Assembly: GCA_002005505.1 (NCBI GenBank)
Contig: KV908504.1
Location: 272,900-336,899 of the forward strand
Reading direction: 5' to 3'
DNA length: 64,000 nt
From: Botryococcus braunii
Lineage: Eukaryota; Chlorophyta; Trebouxiophyceae
Positions 1 through 10,866 of the stretch are shown in pieces. The first letter of the stretch is position 1. Each line of letters opens with the position of its first letter. The notes beneath the pieces were generated by a model, which saw only the letters and a program-made list of their open reading frames with translations, was not told the origin of the DNA and did not search any database. A program made the position numbers and the translations under genes.

Positions 1-1075
1 GTAATGAAGATTACAGGAGGCAATGTCAGTGGAAGCCAATGAACGGGTGTTTCCGAGGTCGGAAACACCGGACCTCCAGAACAGGCTGTACAACACGTGA
101 TCCACTGCTGCCTACCATGACAAAGCTGTAAGGCGCAACGGTGCAATGACAATTGCAGCACCTACTTCTACAAGCCCAAGTCCTGAAGGACTACAACGTC
201 GGGTCCTACTTCTACAAAGAACTTTATTTGCAACGCATAAATGAGGCTGTCAAACCCAGGAGAGGCCAATTTGTTCCTCCTCGGTTGGATGCTGCAGCCT
301 GACGTATTGAGCAAGACTGGGGGAAGCGGGACGCATCGACTTCCTCGCTGCAGTGTCGCAAGCTAAAAAACGCTTAAGGCCAATCCAAATGATGTGCAAC
401 AAAAAGCACACCTTGCAGTTGAGAAAGACGACTGACCTTCATCAACCAAGTCTTCACAGCCACTCAGTTGGGCATCAGCAGTGCTTTCCTGCACACATCT
501 ACATTGCCGAATGCATAAACGAAGAAACAGGTTATCGCAGCCTGCCCTGTCGTACCCTTCATGGCTCGCCTATCAAAAGCCATAAGTTCCTCGCGTCGGG
601 TAATCATTCTCCTGGATGTATCTGATTCCTGCATGTCCCATAGAGCACAAACTGACCTTTGCGCGTCTACCTGGGAGGAGCTGCATATTGAGTAGATACA
701 CTGCAAAGGGACGTCCCAAGCGTTTAAATGATCTGGTCTGTTATAACGTTTGTTAATAGTAGAAAAAGCTGGCACATTCGAGAACCTGTGCCAAGTGGCA
801 TTTGCACATCAAAGAGAGGCAAGAGCTGCATATCACGTAGCGCGAGGTCGCAACGTTTTCAATTTCACTGTCTTCCACAATGTGTCGCAACAGTACACAG
901 AGCTGCCATGTGCAAACAGATTGTTCGCAAAATGATGTTTTTTCAATATCCAAGGGGTGCCAGAGTGGAAGATTTCTGAGTAACCCTGAGTATCTCGAAG
1001 GTTTCACGTCATTCATGGCCTAGGTAAACGTGGTGCAAGTAAACGCTATGCACCATCGCAGTTCAAGCCATGCCC
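1..1075. other. No assignable gene
   Basis: I find no recognisable domain, repeat or RNA gene here. Short open frames exist on both strands (for example 464-775 minus and 750-935 plus) but none resembles a known family or shows convincing splice borders. Part of it could be 3' sequence or untranslated region of the peroxiredoxin-like gene that is read toward this end from 2273. Confidence 0.5.
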
Positions 1076-1164
1076 TTATTGGTCTGGTAGACAGCCTGAA
1101 AGGTGGCAGCAGCCCAGCAGAATACAGGGTGGGCCAACAAGAAACTGCAAATCGATATTCACAC

Positions 1165-2273
1165 CTTCGACAAGGATGCGCAAATCGGGACGGGCGAAAG
1201 GGGAATTGGAAACATCCACAATAACCAGCTCCCCATCAGGATTCAAAAGAAGCAGAGCTGGCTCCGGGAAGGGTTGATCCGTCTCTCGGATATTGCGTGG
1301 CTCACTCACGTACAGCCCCCACCGTTGCTGCTCACTTAAAGGTAGTCCATATGCAACCTTGAAAGTGATTTCTTTAGCATCGGTTGCCGCCCGTAGACTC
1401 TCCAGCTGCACCCGGCCACGTGTCAATAGAGATCCTGGTACAATACTCGGACCTGCCTGCCTCTTGTAAATAAACCAAGCTGGTGATATGACATACAGTA
1501 TGGAGAGTTGAAAACAGTTGCAGACAAAACATGACAGCAATCATTGTACCGAGGGGCATACAAAAGCCTCGGCTCGTTCGCGGCCGTCTCCTGACACGGC
1601 TACAACTTCCACGCCAAGCTCGTCCAGCTCATAGATAATCTGCTGAAGACTTGCCAAGTAATTCTTGCTCACAGGGTCGTGCTTCCCACGGTATACGACC
1701 ACCAGTTGCCACTTGCCAGTGGGTGCTCCAATCTGCAAATGGCCGCCCTGCGAGAGTCAAACCATATCAAAGCCCCATGTTAGTTCCAAATAAACATTAA
1801 AATACCCTGGGTGTAATGAATAGCGTAACAAAGAGACCATTAATAGGGTTTCGAGACTTTCTATCGAAACACGTATCGAAATAGTCATGGCAATACCTGC
1901 ACGAAATTTCCTCAATAACGCGAAATAATGTGGAATAATATATAATAGCACAATACAGAGAAACTTTCAATTAATCAAAGTCTAGGTCAGATAAACAAGG
2001 TTCCGACAAGGATACACAAAAGCAGCGTTGCGAATGAAAATCCTGTCCCAAAACCAGATCGTGACGCACTTGCACGGTTGGAAGAATAGTGTTTGGAATT
2101 GATCGGCCAGGGGCAAGAGTTCCCTTGCTACCGCCCCCACCTCCTCCTCCTAAGGTGGCCAAACGAGATGTGATGCCGCCACCACCATTAGTGCCACTGC
2201 TACCGCGATGACGGCTCCTAAGCCCTCCTTCTTTCTTGCTTCCACCACTGGTGAATGGAAGTAGAGACACCAT
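1165..2273 (-). CDS. Peroxiredoxin-like (AhpC/TSA-type redoxin) protein, three or more exons, active-site cysteines replaced
   Basis: Three exons join in phase on the minus strand. Exon 1 (2273-2070) starts at an ATG, has a Gly/Ser-rich low-complexity N-terminus and ends with LAPGRSIPNTILPTVQ before GTGCGT. Exon 2 (1732-1562) follows TTTGCAG, carries the thioredoxin-fold strand QLVVVYRG and ends before GTATGC. Exon 3 starts at 1405 after GTGCAG and carries VAYGLP, WGLYVSEPR, LLLNPDGELVIVDVSNSPFARPDLR. This order matches the AhpC/TSA 'redoxin' subfamily (thiol peroxide reduction on a thioredoxin fold). The site normally reading H-C-P-x-C after YRG reads HDPVS here, so both usual cysteines are absent. 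By inference it is not a standard peroxidase. The 3' end is unresolved: frame 3 stays open to 1076 but a further intron near 1165 is possible. No organelle signal is assigned. Confidence 0.72.
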
Positions 2274-2886
2274 CTTGCTGAAGGGTTCCACAGAACAGTA
2301 TTCAGAAGACTGTTTTAAGGCAGAGTGCCTGCCGGATGTTTGTCAGACTCTCGGGGTTGTACAGCACCCGTACGAGCGAAACTATTGAACGAATAATCGG
2401 GTTGGCCAAACATTTCACACGGTTTTGGTAACTAGCTGTCCGGCAACTGGCCTCAGGCGACTCGCCTGTGATCAGTGATCACCACGCTTGAAGACGGTGG
2501 AGTTTTGCAATCAGTAGAGAAGCGGCTTGCGCAACTTTTCAGTGGCAGTGTTCTGCATGTGGAAGAAGGTTTTGTTTCGTAATGAGTATGGTTTTTTAAC
2601 ATATTAACGTCGCACACTTTAAGAAATGACATGTTGTCCAGCCCTGTAGGCCCCAAGTAGACGCACATAGATTACTAGAAATAGGTATGGCAACACATTA
2701 GACCCTTTTCTTGAACCTTTTGTCAAGGAGCTTCAATGGTCCCAAGAAAATGCTTCCAAAAGCATAGCACCCCTCAGGCGAGAACATATGGGGGCTGAAC
2801 CAAACTGGACGTCGTGGATGGGGCCCTCATCCTGGAAAGGACGATATGCAAGTAGAATTCAAATACTCAAAGACATGAGTTACAAC
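2274..2886. other. Intergenic, nothing recognised
   Basis: This stretch lies upstream of the peroxiredoxin-like start codon and should hold its promoter and 5' leader. I see no clear TATA box, repeat or coding exon. A short minus frame at 2453-2668 has no recognisable similarity. Confidence 0.4.
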
Positions 2887-3848
2887 CCTCACTGTCCCCA
2901 AGCTCTTTGAGCAGCTCATCCACAAACCCAAGGGGATTTGATAGCTTTGGTTATATAACCACACGCTTGCCCCCACTTTCCACCACCACCCCCTCCCTCC
3001 AACACACACACACACCCCTTCACGCACATCCGCGAAGTGCATACTACATGAAACATTTAGGTATTTAGCAACCCTGCCAAATACATATCGGCAACAACAT
3101 TCAGTCATAGAAAAGAGGATGCACATGCCTTACAGGTACACATGATGTAGCCCACTGCCATAGACATGGAAACTAAGACGGCGCCCACAAGATTTTGCCC
3201 GCCAATGCGGCATGTTGGAAGGCAGTACCATCCATGTGAGATCGCAGTAAGCACAGACCGCAAGGGATATCTGCGCTTCAGGTGCTGCTGAAGACACATA
3301 AGGGAAGCCTTGTTAGTTCACAATGTTGTCTCACCAAAATACCCCCAAATGCATATCATAAGTAATATATCCATAAACCATGATTGGCAACCACTGGTCC
3401 AATCCTCAGCGGTGAGGGTGTTGCAGGCATCGGCCATGTTACCACCGGGAGCGTATTAAACCATAACTTTACCAGAACTTGAACAGGAGTCCTCATGCGG
3501 GCACTTGTCCAAAATGTTTGTAGGACATGCCATAATGCAAACAATGCAAAGGAGCAACAGCAAGCTCATCGAGCGAAAATTGAGAAGTCTATGGTATGTC
3601 TGCCTCCCCATCTTCATCAACTGCCTGTGCTTCACAAGTGGCACAATGAAAGGCTCCACACGCCTCCAATAAGGAACCAGTGAATCCTGGCCTTGTAAAT
3701 GCAATGAGAAACTATTTATCACTTTTGAAGTGATGAGCAGTCTCCATGCGTCAGAGATAAAGACAGTGCCACCTAATGCACAAGGGATCATTGGGGATAG
3801 CATGCGTTTCATGTCCGCCAAGTCTATTTGGCACATTTGGAATAGCAA
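2887..3848 (-). CDS. Unidentified multi-exon locus, exons only partly resolved
   Basis: Several minus-strand pieces look coding and have plausible splice borders, but I cannot join them reliably or name the family. One exon (3287-3134) follows a CTTCAGCAG acceptor and ends at a GTAAGG donor; it encodes a segment with a hydrophobic stretch (GGQNLVGAVLVSMSMAVGYI) that may be membrane-spanning. A second (2944-2887) encodes NPLGFVDELLKELGDSEG between a CCAAAG acceptor and a GT donor. Further upstream, frames around 3440-3350 (ADACNTLTAEDWTSGCQSW) and 3700-3585 (SLVPYWRRVEPFIVPLVKH) read like protein. Together they suggest one cysteine-containing, perhaps membrane-associated protein on the same strand as its neighbours. 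The gene start, end and function are unknown, and some pieces may be chance frames. Confidence 0.3.
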
Positions 3849-4840
3849 ACTGCAACATGTGAAAGTGACACCTAGTCAAAGACCCGAAATCTCGGGTCTG
3901 CAACCGCAGAATAGATGCTGACGGTACAAAAGAATCAACATGCAACAAAAATGACTGCTGGCTGCCAGCATTCCAAAACTGGATGTGTACTTTTAAAGAT
4001 CAACAAAGGGCTCCGCTGGCAATGCCTGAGTCCCTCAATGGTACCCAGTTCATACCTTTCAACCACACAACATTGATATGCCAGAGCCCCTGTAACTTCA
4101 AGAGGTCTAATCACACACAACAGTCCACCCTGCAAGCCATTAGGTGCCCATAACCACAGAGCACCCCGCCATTTGCCAGTCCAACATATGCACTGACATG
4201 ACGGCCATATCCCGCCATTCTTTCCCCACCACTTATCCAGTCAGCCTTGAGAGGCATACTGGTCTAGCTCAACCATTTGACTGTGTAGGAAAGGATGGCA
4301 GGATTCAAAATTGGCAAATCCTCCATAACGCATCTAGCCGTTGAGGCAGCCAGCCTCTGAACCTGGCTCACATGCCTATGTGTGCGCATACACGTGCTTA
4401 TATGGGCAATAGGGACAACAGACTTTGTCCCACCCCACACGAAACATACTTCCGGCACTCTTCTGCACACCCTGCACTGCACTAAGCTGAAGGGCCACAA
4501 CCTTCTGCGTTCTTCGCAATGCTTCTTGGTTTTGAACCCTGACGTTTCTTTCATGCGGCGCTGAGAGCACCGGCATGCAATAGGCCTACAACTGGTGATG
4601 TGTAGCTTGACAAGATTGTTAAAAGTCCAGCATCACGGCCAGACAATGCTCAGCCAGCAAAGGAGGGACTCCAGATGACACGTTCTTACAAGCAAGCCTG
4701 TAACAGCAGGCTATGCAGAGCTTGGCAGGAGATGAAGATGCTGGGCCAGAACAAGGTGTGGCGGTTGGTGGGATTCTTCACACACAAAGGAAAGCCACAC
4801 CGACGCCAGGTTCCAGACACTTGAATGTAGGCATAAACTC
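3849..4840. other. No firm gene; possible upstream exons
   Basis: Two overlapping minus frames at 4264-4576 are open, one with a CCPYCPYKHVYAH string, but neither has a convincing family match or paired splice sites. They could be upstream exons of the 2.9-3.8 kb locus or 3' sequence of the CAP gene. I leave this region unassigned. Confidence 0.35.
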
Positions 4841-7800
4841 TCAGCCAGTGCAGGGGCAGCACTGTGGAGGAGGAGGGCGTGGCGGAGGCGGCTTGGGGCT
4901 GGGAGGTGGCGGCCTTGGAGGTGGCGATTTGGGTGGAGGAGGAGGGCGTGGCGGAGGCGGCTTGGGGCTGGGAGGTGGCGATTTAGGTGCAGGAGGGGCC
5001 GGAGATCGGGCTTGTGTCGTGCAGGAGTTGCATAAGCCAATGCAGCTGAAGTCCTGCATCACATCAGCCCCGTTTAAAGTCAGTAATCCCTCTTACCAGA
5101 CTAACACTGGCTTCAGCCTCAAATTAAGTGCCATATGCACGTGACAATCCTGCCGCCCTCTCTCATTGGTTGTCTTCTGGTCTCGAATTTACTTTTAAGG
5201 AAAACAGACATCTGCGAATTCGCCCTGCAGTGCTCAAGTTGGAGGACATGCTGCTCCCCAGATCGTGCCTCTAGGCTCATATTACTGAAAAGCTGTGCAA
5301 AATCATAGTTGATCCTTTCTATGTGGACAGGTTATGCTGGCGGCGGCTGTTAATACCACTTGCCAGTTTCCATGTAAGTACGTTGCAGCGGGTCTTCAAT
5401 GGTGCAGCTCCCCGGTATCACCACTTCGCATGAGTATCATAATCAAGAATAGTTATGATTCAAGCAGTCAGTATTACCTTTAATTCAATCAGTCAATATT
5501 ACTTATCAGGGGCAACATTATCCACACACATGTGTGACTACCACATTGCCACATGTGGAGGGAAGGGACAATGCGCTGTTCAGATATTGGGTGAAATAGG
5601 GCAGCACTGGAGAGTGGAAAAGCCCATAGAATCTAGTGCCCCACCTGCGTATAGTAGACACCGTAGCTGCTGGTTGCCCTGTAAGCAAAGCCTGAGCCAA
5701 CGCTGTCAAAATTGCAGGACTGCACAGCAACACAACCTCATCTCACACACGTTCTTTCCATGTCAACTTCTCCGTGCAAGTGACGAGCAGGCTCGTCTGT
5801 GTTATCAGAGACCCCACACTGACAAAGAAAATAGTGGAGGAAGCTGTGGGACCAGCACCAGGCAGCAAGGGCTAATCTCAAAGAAGAGGTATACTGTAAA
5901 TCGACAATCTACAAGTATAAGTTGCCTTTGTTCTGCCTGACAAACAACCTTTAAGACCACAACCTCTAATCATACAACAGTCTTGCCTGGTTTGCAAACT
6001 CTGATTTCCGAAAGGAATAAATGAAATGTAGGGCATGATGGGAGCACCGTAGAATCCATAGGGCTGTCTGTACAGATGTCAAGCAAAAGGTAAGGCCAGG
6101 CGTGTTTAAATCTTGTCTCCACTCCCAAACCGCGACTGCACAGCAGAACAAGTATAACAATTCCAAACATTTCTTGCAGTGGGCACACCATGATGTTGGA
6201 CCAGTGCCCGGATGAACTGTCCCCCAGAAACATCCCCAAACACCGACGTGAGACATAATGCAGGGATACCTGACTTGATGTGCTGACGCTCATGTGTACA
6301 TGTGTGTGAGAGAGCGGGGGTTTTTTTTGGGGGGGGGGGGGGGAGATGGTGTTTATGTTGTTCAGAAGAGAGGGGCAGGGCATGAGCACGAGGAGGGATA
6401 GATGAGAGTTCGGGGGGTATTTTTTTTTTCCCCCAGCAGTTAGTCATAGTCTTGGCTTGCACACTCAGACACAAGCAAAAAGAAAGAAAACTTAACTTTG
6501 CAGCATTTCAAGGGGCCTCATGGAAGCAATGAACAGAAAATATTTGCCTCCGTTGCAAACAAGCTGCATATATGTCAAAGATACGGCCCTCATATCACAG
6601 TGCTTTGGCAGATTCCTAGTCCGCTAGAAAATTCCAATATCAGGCTGTCCATGAATTGTTGCCTGCCTCTATGCGTATGATGTTCAGTAAATTCATGGCA
6701 GTGGAATCACTGGTCAGCTTTCTAAACTAGGGCAAAGTTGGGAACTCACCAGAACCAACCAACAAAGACGTCTAAGACGCTCCCGTATCCCGCTGCACCA
6801 GCAAGTCTCAAGTTGATCCACATGCAGAGGAATATATCAGTGCAGTGATACATGAATTATTCGATGGTCAATGCGAATATGACTTTTCTTATAGTAATTA
6901 CAGTGGTGAGAAATCTAAACAATAGTAAGAACCATCAGCAAGACAAATCAACTGCTTACATAAATTGTGATTGGATTCTCCAGTGCCATGCAGGTAACAG
7001 CAAGCATCCGCAGACAATGGCCCTGCTTAGTTTTTGTCATAACAAACTTTGGAATCTTTTGTGTGTTGCAGAGAGGGGTTCACAATGCCAAACACCTGTG
7101 GCCTGCCAGCCAACATATGCAAGCTGCTAATCTCCGCTAACACAAAAACTCCCCCACTGTGTTTGTATGTGTCTTGTCTTGTCTGCAGCTTGCAAGGGAT
7201 AGGAAGAGTGGGCTATGGGAAGGGAAATAATCAGTAATAACACATGGCCACACAATTCGTCACTGTTGCCAGCTCTGTAAATGTGTTACATCTGACTCTG
7301 ATTGATCAGAGGCTGCCAAGATTTTTTCGCCATTTAAATGGCTTCCAAGTGTCTTTTGCCACAAACGGGAGCCCGCTCACACCAGCAATGTTCTCTCCCG
7401 TTGCCCAACCGTTGTTGCCAGGATTCCAGCCTGCATTCCTCATTCGTTGGGTAGGACTTACGCCATCTAAATTGGTGTGCGCAAAAAAGTTGCGGGTTGC
7501 CATGTCCACAGAGTGTCCATGTGCAGCACTGTTCAGGCATCATGAGACAGGTTAAAGGTGAGTATTTCTATTTAGTTGGATGTCGGATGGGAGTAGTGGT
7601 GAGTCCCTTCCGCCGCCTACTCATACCCCTTTTACATATCATGAGCGCTCTTAAGGAATTTCCTCATTGCATCAGCCTATAGGCCGGCCATTTCTTCTTG
7701 ATTTGTGATGATGGAGTGCAAGACACTCTACCATGTGGGGCCATGTGGTGGAGGGTCCACTAGTTTCACTACAGAATCCATATTTATAACCGTTGGAAGC

Positions 7801-9113
7801 CTGCCCCTTCAGAAAAAGATTGCAATGTCGTGCCCGACTTCAAACAAAGGCTAAGTGAAGGCACATAAGGATTTTTTGACACTATCAGTCAAGGCTGGAT
7901 CCTGCACACTCATTCCTCCGGCTATCTCAAGGTTCTGTCCCTGATGCCAGGCCCATTGATGACTTCCTGTACAAATAGTGGCATGCATTCACGACAACTT
8001 CTGAAGCGCAACAAGGACATGTACGAAGTCTGTCACCCAACAATCAGCTGCTTCTGACATGTGACAGCTTCGAGAAAGCATCTGCATTACAGGCAAAGTT
8101 TGCGCGCATTTTGATGCCTCGGGTCGGGGCCACTGAGCAGCTTGCTGGTTTTTTAAGACAGCAACTGAGGTGTTAAGCTCTGGAACTGATGCACATCACA
8201 AGCGGCGGTCAGGCACGTGCAAATTTTGCCCATGTATAAGGCCTTTGAGTTGACATACCCTCCAGGACAAGTCTAACAGTAGGACTCGAGGGGCGCACGC
8301 ATCGATTGCAGCAGTGACACTATTTCCAGTGCCCTTGAGAGGCAGCCGGAGATCAGTATAGGGCGTCATTGCAGCGTCGTAATTGCAGGTAACTACAGTC
8401 TTGTACTTGGATGGGTTTGTGCGAAAGTCGTTCATGCAGATCTCCATCTGGAGCGTCACATGTGTTCAACTACAATTTGCTTTGCTGTTTGTGGTAATTG
8501 CACACGAGACTCGATGCTTTGGTAAATCACTGTGTCAACAGACAAAATAACAACCATATGCAAATCTGGCAGCGTATGGGAATTCCGGGACATGCAAGAA
8601 TAGACGAACATTCTCCCTCGACTTTCAGAACGAGATAAGGACTAACTCCTCCACCAACATCGGAGTGGCAAGGGTTGTGAGTATTAAGATAGATGCAAAT
8701 CACAGCATTACGGCGAATAAAATTTAGCGTACACTCTACAATTACTGTGGTTGTGGAAATATCGGTCGCCGTTTGAGTTATATGTCCATTTTGCGGGAAG
8801 CAAGGGATCTGACCTGATTCTCTATCAGTTGTGGATCTATCCCTGAGTTGGCCAGGGGCGTCTTAGGGCAAGGAGTTGTAGAGTCAAAACCAGCGGCAGT
8901 ATAAGGGGCCTGTGCCGTGTCGGGAAACAGGGTAGGCCGTACATATGGCAGCCAAACATCCCCTGCTGGTGTGCTTTTCCTAATACATTCAGAGCTTCCA
9001 GGAGAACAAAATGGGAAAGATTCCCGCGTGGAACTCAGCGATAGGGAAGCACTGTCCGACCCCCTGAGTAGCGATGCGAGTGCAACGAGCACGCACCCGT
9101 AGCGACCCACCAT
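4841..9113 (-). CDS. Secreted CAP-superfamily (SCP/PR-1-like) protein with proline-rich C-terminus, multi-exon
   Basis: Exons followed by splice phase: 9113-8814 (ATG, hydrophobic signal peptide with VLVALASLL, then a linker), 8447-8259 (ICMNDFRTNP, CNYDAAMTPYTD), 7528-7383 (GHSVDMATRNFFAHTNLDG and GENIA), 6792-6750 (GYGSVLDVFVGWF), 6216 to about 6150 (SSGHWSNIM), 5678-5645 (YGVYYTQ) and 5053-4841 (DFSC, a short Cys-rich patch, then SPPPPSPKPPPP-type repeats, ending QCCPCTG and TGA). The 7528/6792, 6792/6216 and 5678/5053 joins are phase-consistent; the second recreates a Cys codon before SSGH. These are the CAP hallmarks GHSxDM, GENIA, S-x-GHxxNIM and YYTQDF. Known family members are secreted, cysteine-stabilised alpha-beta-alpha proteins. 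The Pro-rich tail resembles algal wall glycoproteins (pherophorin/extensin type), suggesting an extracellular-matrix role. Unresolved: a phase mismatch between 8259 and 7528 (a small missing exon) and the donor of the 6216 exon. A 3' extension is possible. Confidence 0.75.
4865..4987. repeat. GC-rich repeat encoding the proline-rich tail
   Basis: A block starting GGAGGAGGAGGGCGTGGCGG at about 4865 recurs at about 4934. On the minus strand it encodes the PPPP/KPPP repeats of the CAP protein. Such tracts expand and contract easily, so tail length is probably polymorphic. Confidence 0.7.
6329..6343. repeat. Poly-G tract
   Basis: A run of 15 G follows a T8 run inside an intron of the CAP gene. 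It is a simple repeat with no evident function, and a likely site of sequencing error. Confidence 0.7.
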
Positions 9114-9593
9114 GAGTGGGTTTCTCACCAAAAGACCTGGTGACATGTTGACATAGACTGTTCTCGAGCACTACTTCAGGCTAGTGTACCAGGCACTAGC
9201 AGTCACAGTGTGTGACAGAGCGAAGCAGGACATTTGAATTTGGCTCTTGCTGCTGCCTGGCAGCAGCTGCAGCCTGCTGGCCGGCGGAGAATACGCCTTT
9301 TTGCCCCGGCCCCGCCGGGCTATATAGTATATACGCCCGCTTTCAGCAGTACAAATCGGGAAATGGAGCCTCTCTCAGCTCTCGGCCCGAGAGCTTGAGA
9401 ATTGAGGAAGTCCAGCCACCAGGGCATGATGATGTGTCCACAACACACACACACAAGCCAAAACTAGGAAGAACTGACCACAAGAAGTGGCCAAGCGAAG
9501 AGCGAAAGCATAAGTGAGCAAACGAAAAGGGGAAGGAAGGGGGGATAACCCGGGGGGGGGGGGGGGGCAGCCACAGACGTGGCTGCGGCCAAG
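9114..9593. other. CAP gene upstream region and 3' tail of LINE remnant
   Basis: The CAP promoter should lie just above 9113; the sequence around 9316-9334 (TATATAGTATATACG) is a possible TATA region on either strand. From about 9593 down to about 9430 (minus) the sequence is probably the 3' untranslated end of the LINE, ending near a (TG)n run at 9440-9455 on the minus strand; a G-rich homopolymer lies at about 9551-9567. No gene is supported here. Confidence 0.4.
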
Positions 9594-10073
9594 TCACCGT
9601 AGCCGGCGTAAATCAGCACGAGCCTGGAATGCATCCGAGATAAAGGAGACGACCGCACGCAAGTCAGCGTGCCAAATGAACTGCCGCAGAGATCTAGAAG
9701 GACCCACAAACAAGTGGGGATAACGGTCCCGCACCGCAGTAAGAGCGGGACAGTGAAAGACAAAGTGGTGTTCATCACCCACAGAGGAGCCACACATATC
9801 ACACAGGCGCTGAAGGCGCGGAAGCCGGTGTCTGCGGCCCATGTCAATGGGAAGGCCATGAACACCAAGACGAAACCTGAGAAAGAGCCGGACCTTGGCA
9901 ACATCAAGAGACAGATAAAGGAGGCGGGAGCGCTGAGCCTTAGTGGGGCGCGCAAACCACCGCACATAAGTACATAGCTGGGGATCAGCAGAGGCTAACC
10001 GAGGGGAGACATGGAGAGAGGCCACAGGGAGGGTATTGGCCTGCCTAATGAGAGCTAAAGAGGTATCCATATC
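9594..10073 (-). pseudogene. LINE (non-LTR retrotransposon) ORF2 C-terminus, 5'-truncated by element A
   Basis: The minus frame encodes the C-terminal zinc-knuckle region typical of LINE reverse transcriptases: [20 protein letters not shown] is a C-x2-C-x8-H-x4-C arrangement, followed by a short tail and stop. The upstream RT domain is absent here. The frame continues on the far side of element A at 24451-24504, because A inserted within it with a 5-bp ATATC duplication. This is a remnant of a longer element, not a functional gene in this window. Confidence 0.7.
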
Positions 10074-10807
10074 TGTTATAATAGTGAAAGAGCATTTTGG
10101 TGCCTTTCCCTCAGAAGAGTAATAGTGGCCAGATCAGCTCGGATTAACCAGCGGGAACATTCATTATAATGAGTAATAGGTGGCAGAACCTAGGAGTTCT
10201 GCCAGAATCAATCTAGATCAATTTCACATAGATTAGGGAGAATGAGGTAATTGGACACGGTTTGCTTGAAAGGATTTATGACGCCGGCGTGCAAGGGCGA
10301 GGCACTTGATTGGGACATTAAAGGCACTTAGGGTGCTTATCTCTTGACTGTTGCCTATCAAGTCCTCATTCATATTCGGTCACTGCTTGTTCTCCTACAC
10401 ACAACAAGAGTGCCGACGAGCTAATCACCCTTCGTGCCCGGGTCATACAGGTAATCTGACGTTAAGCGACAGAAGCCTCATTGACAATTGGTTAGGAAGA
10501 GGTCTAGATTATGTTATTAAGTTGGTGCTAATGCTTTTGCTCATTGAACACTAATAATGCAAACTATCGGTAGTTGCGTAGATTAAGTAGTTTTGGGTTA
10601 TGAAGTGATGAGAGAAAGCAAGTAGCATTGTAATCACTTGATTGGGACATTAAAGGCACTTAGGGTGCTTATCTCTTGACTGTTGCCTATCAAGTCCTCA
10701 TTCATATTCGGTCACTGCTTGTTCTCCTACACACAACAAGAGTGCCGACGAGCTAATCACCCTTCGTGCCCGGGTCATACAGGAAACGCCAAGCTCAGAA
10801 GTGTTCA
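10074..10807 (+). repeat. 5' LTR of element A with duplicated R segment
   Basis: The LTR carries an identical 148-bp segment at 10303-10450 (R1) and 10635-10782 (R2). R1 is followed by GTAATC, a splice-donor-like start, and R2 ends ...CATACAG before GAAACG, so 10451-10782 is a candidate intron. A weak TATA-like TTTATG at 10275-10280 lies about 27 bp before R1, placing the expected RNA start at the first base of R1. The matching pair in the 3' LTR is 23941-24088 and 24273-24420. Confidence 0.85.
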
Positions 10808-10821
10808 GGTTATGGGCCCAC
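10808..10821 (+). other. Primer binding site of A (initiator tRNA-Met anticodon arm)
   Basis: GGTTATGGGCCCAC directly follows the LTR. It is complementary to the anticodon stem-loop of eukaryotic initiator tRNA-Met (GGGCCCATAACC), not to a tRNA 3' end. Priming by a 5' half of this tRNA is known for Drosophila copia. The same site is present in B, C, D, F and H. Confidence 0.8.
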
Positions 10822-10866
10822 CGACTCTTATGCGGGGCATGTATGACTCGAGCAAAGTAATCTGCA

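Noticed and set aside
464..775. Minus-strand open frame of 103 codons
   Set aside because: No recognisable motif, no splice support, and overlapped by an equally open plus frame. Treated as chance.
6106..6474. Minus frame of 122 codons across the poly-G region as a separate gene
   Set aside because: It overlaps intron sequence of the CAP gene and a homopolymer, and the only meaningful stretch (SSGHWSNIM) belongs to the CAP exon in another frame.
9551..9567. Poly-G near 9.55 kb as a LINE poly(A)-type tail
   Set aside because: A homopolymer of G is not a retrotransposon tail and lies next to the stop codon. It is more likely a simple repeat in the 3' untranslated region or a sequencing difficulty.
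10303..10782. R1/R2 as a simple recent tandem duplication unrelated to RNA
   Set aside because: Copies are separated by spacers, start at the predicted RNA start, end at splice-like sites in every family, and in family F the second copy lacks an intron. A DNA duplication explains none of these together.
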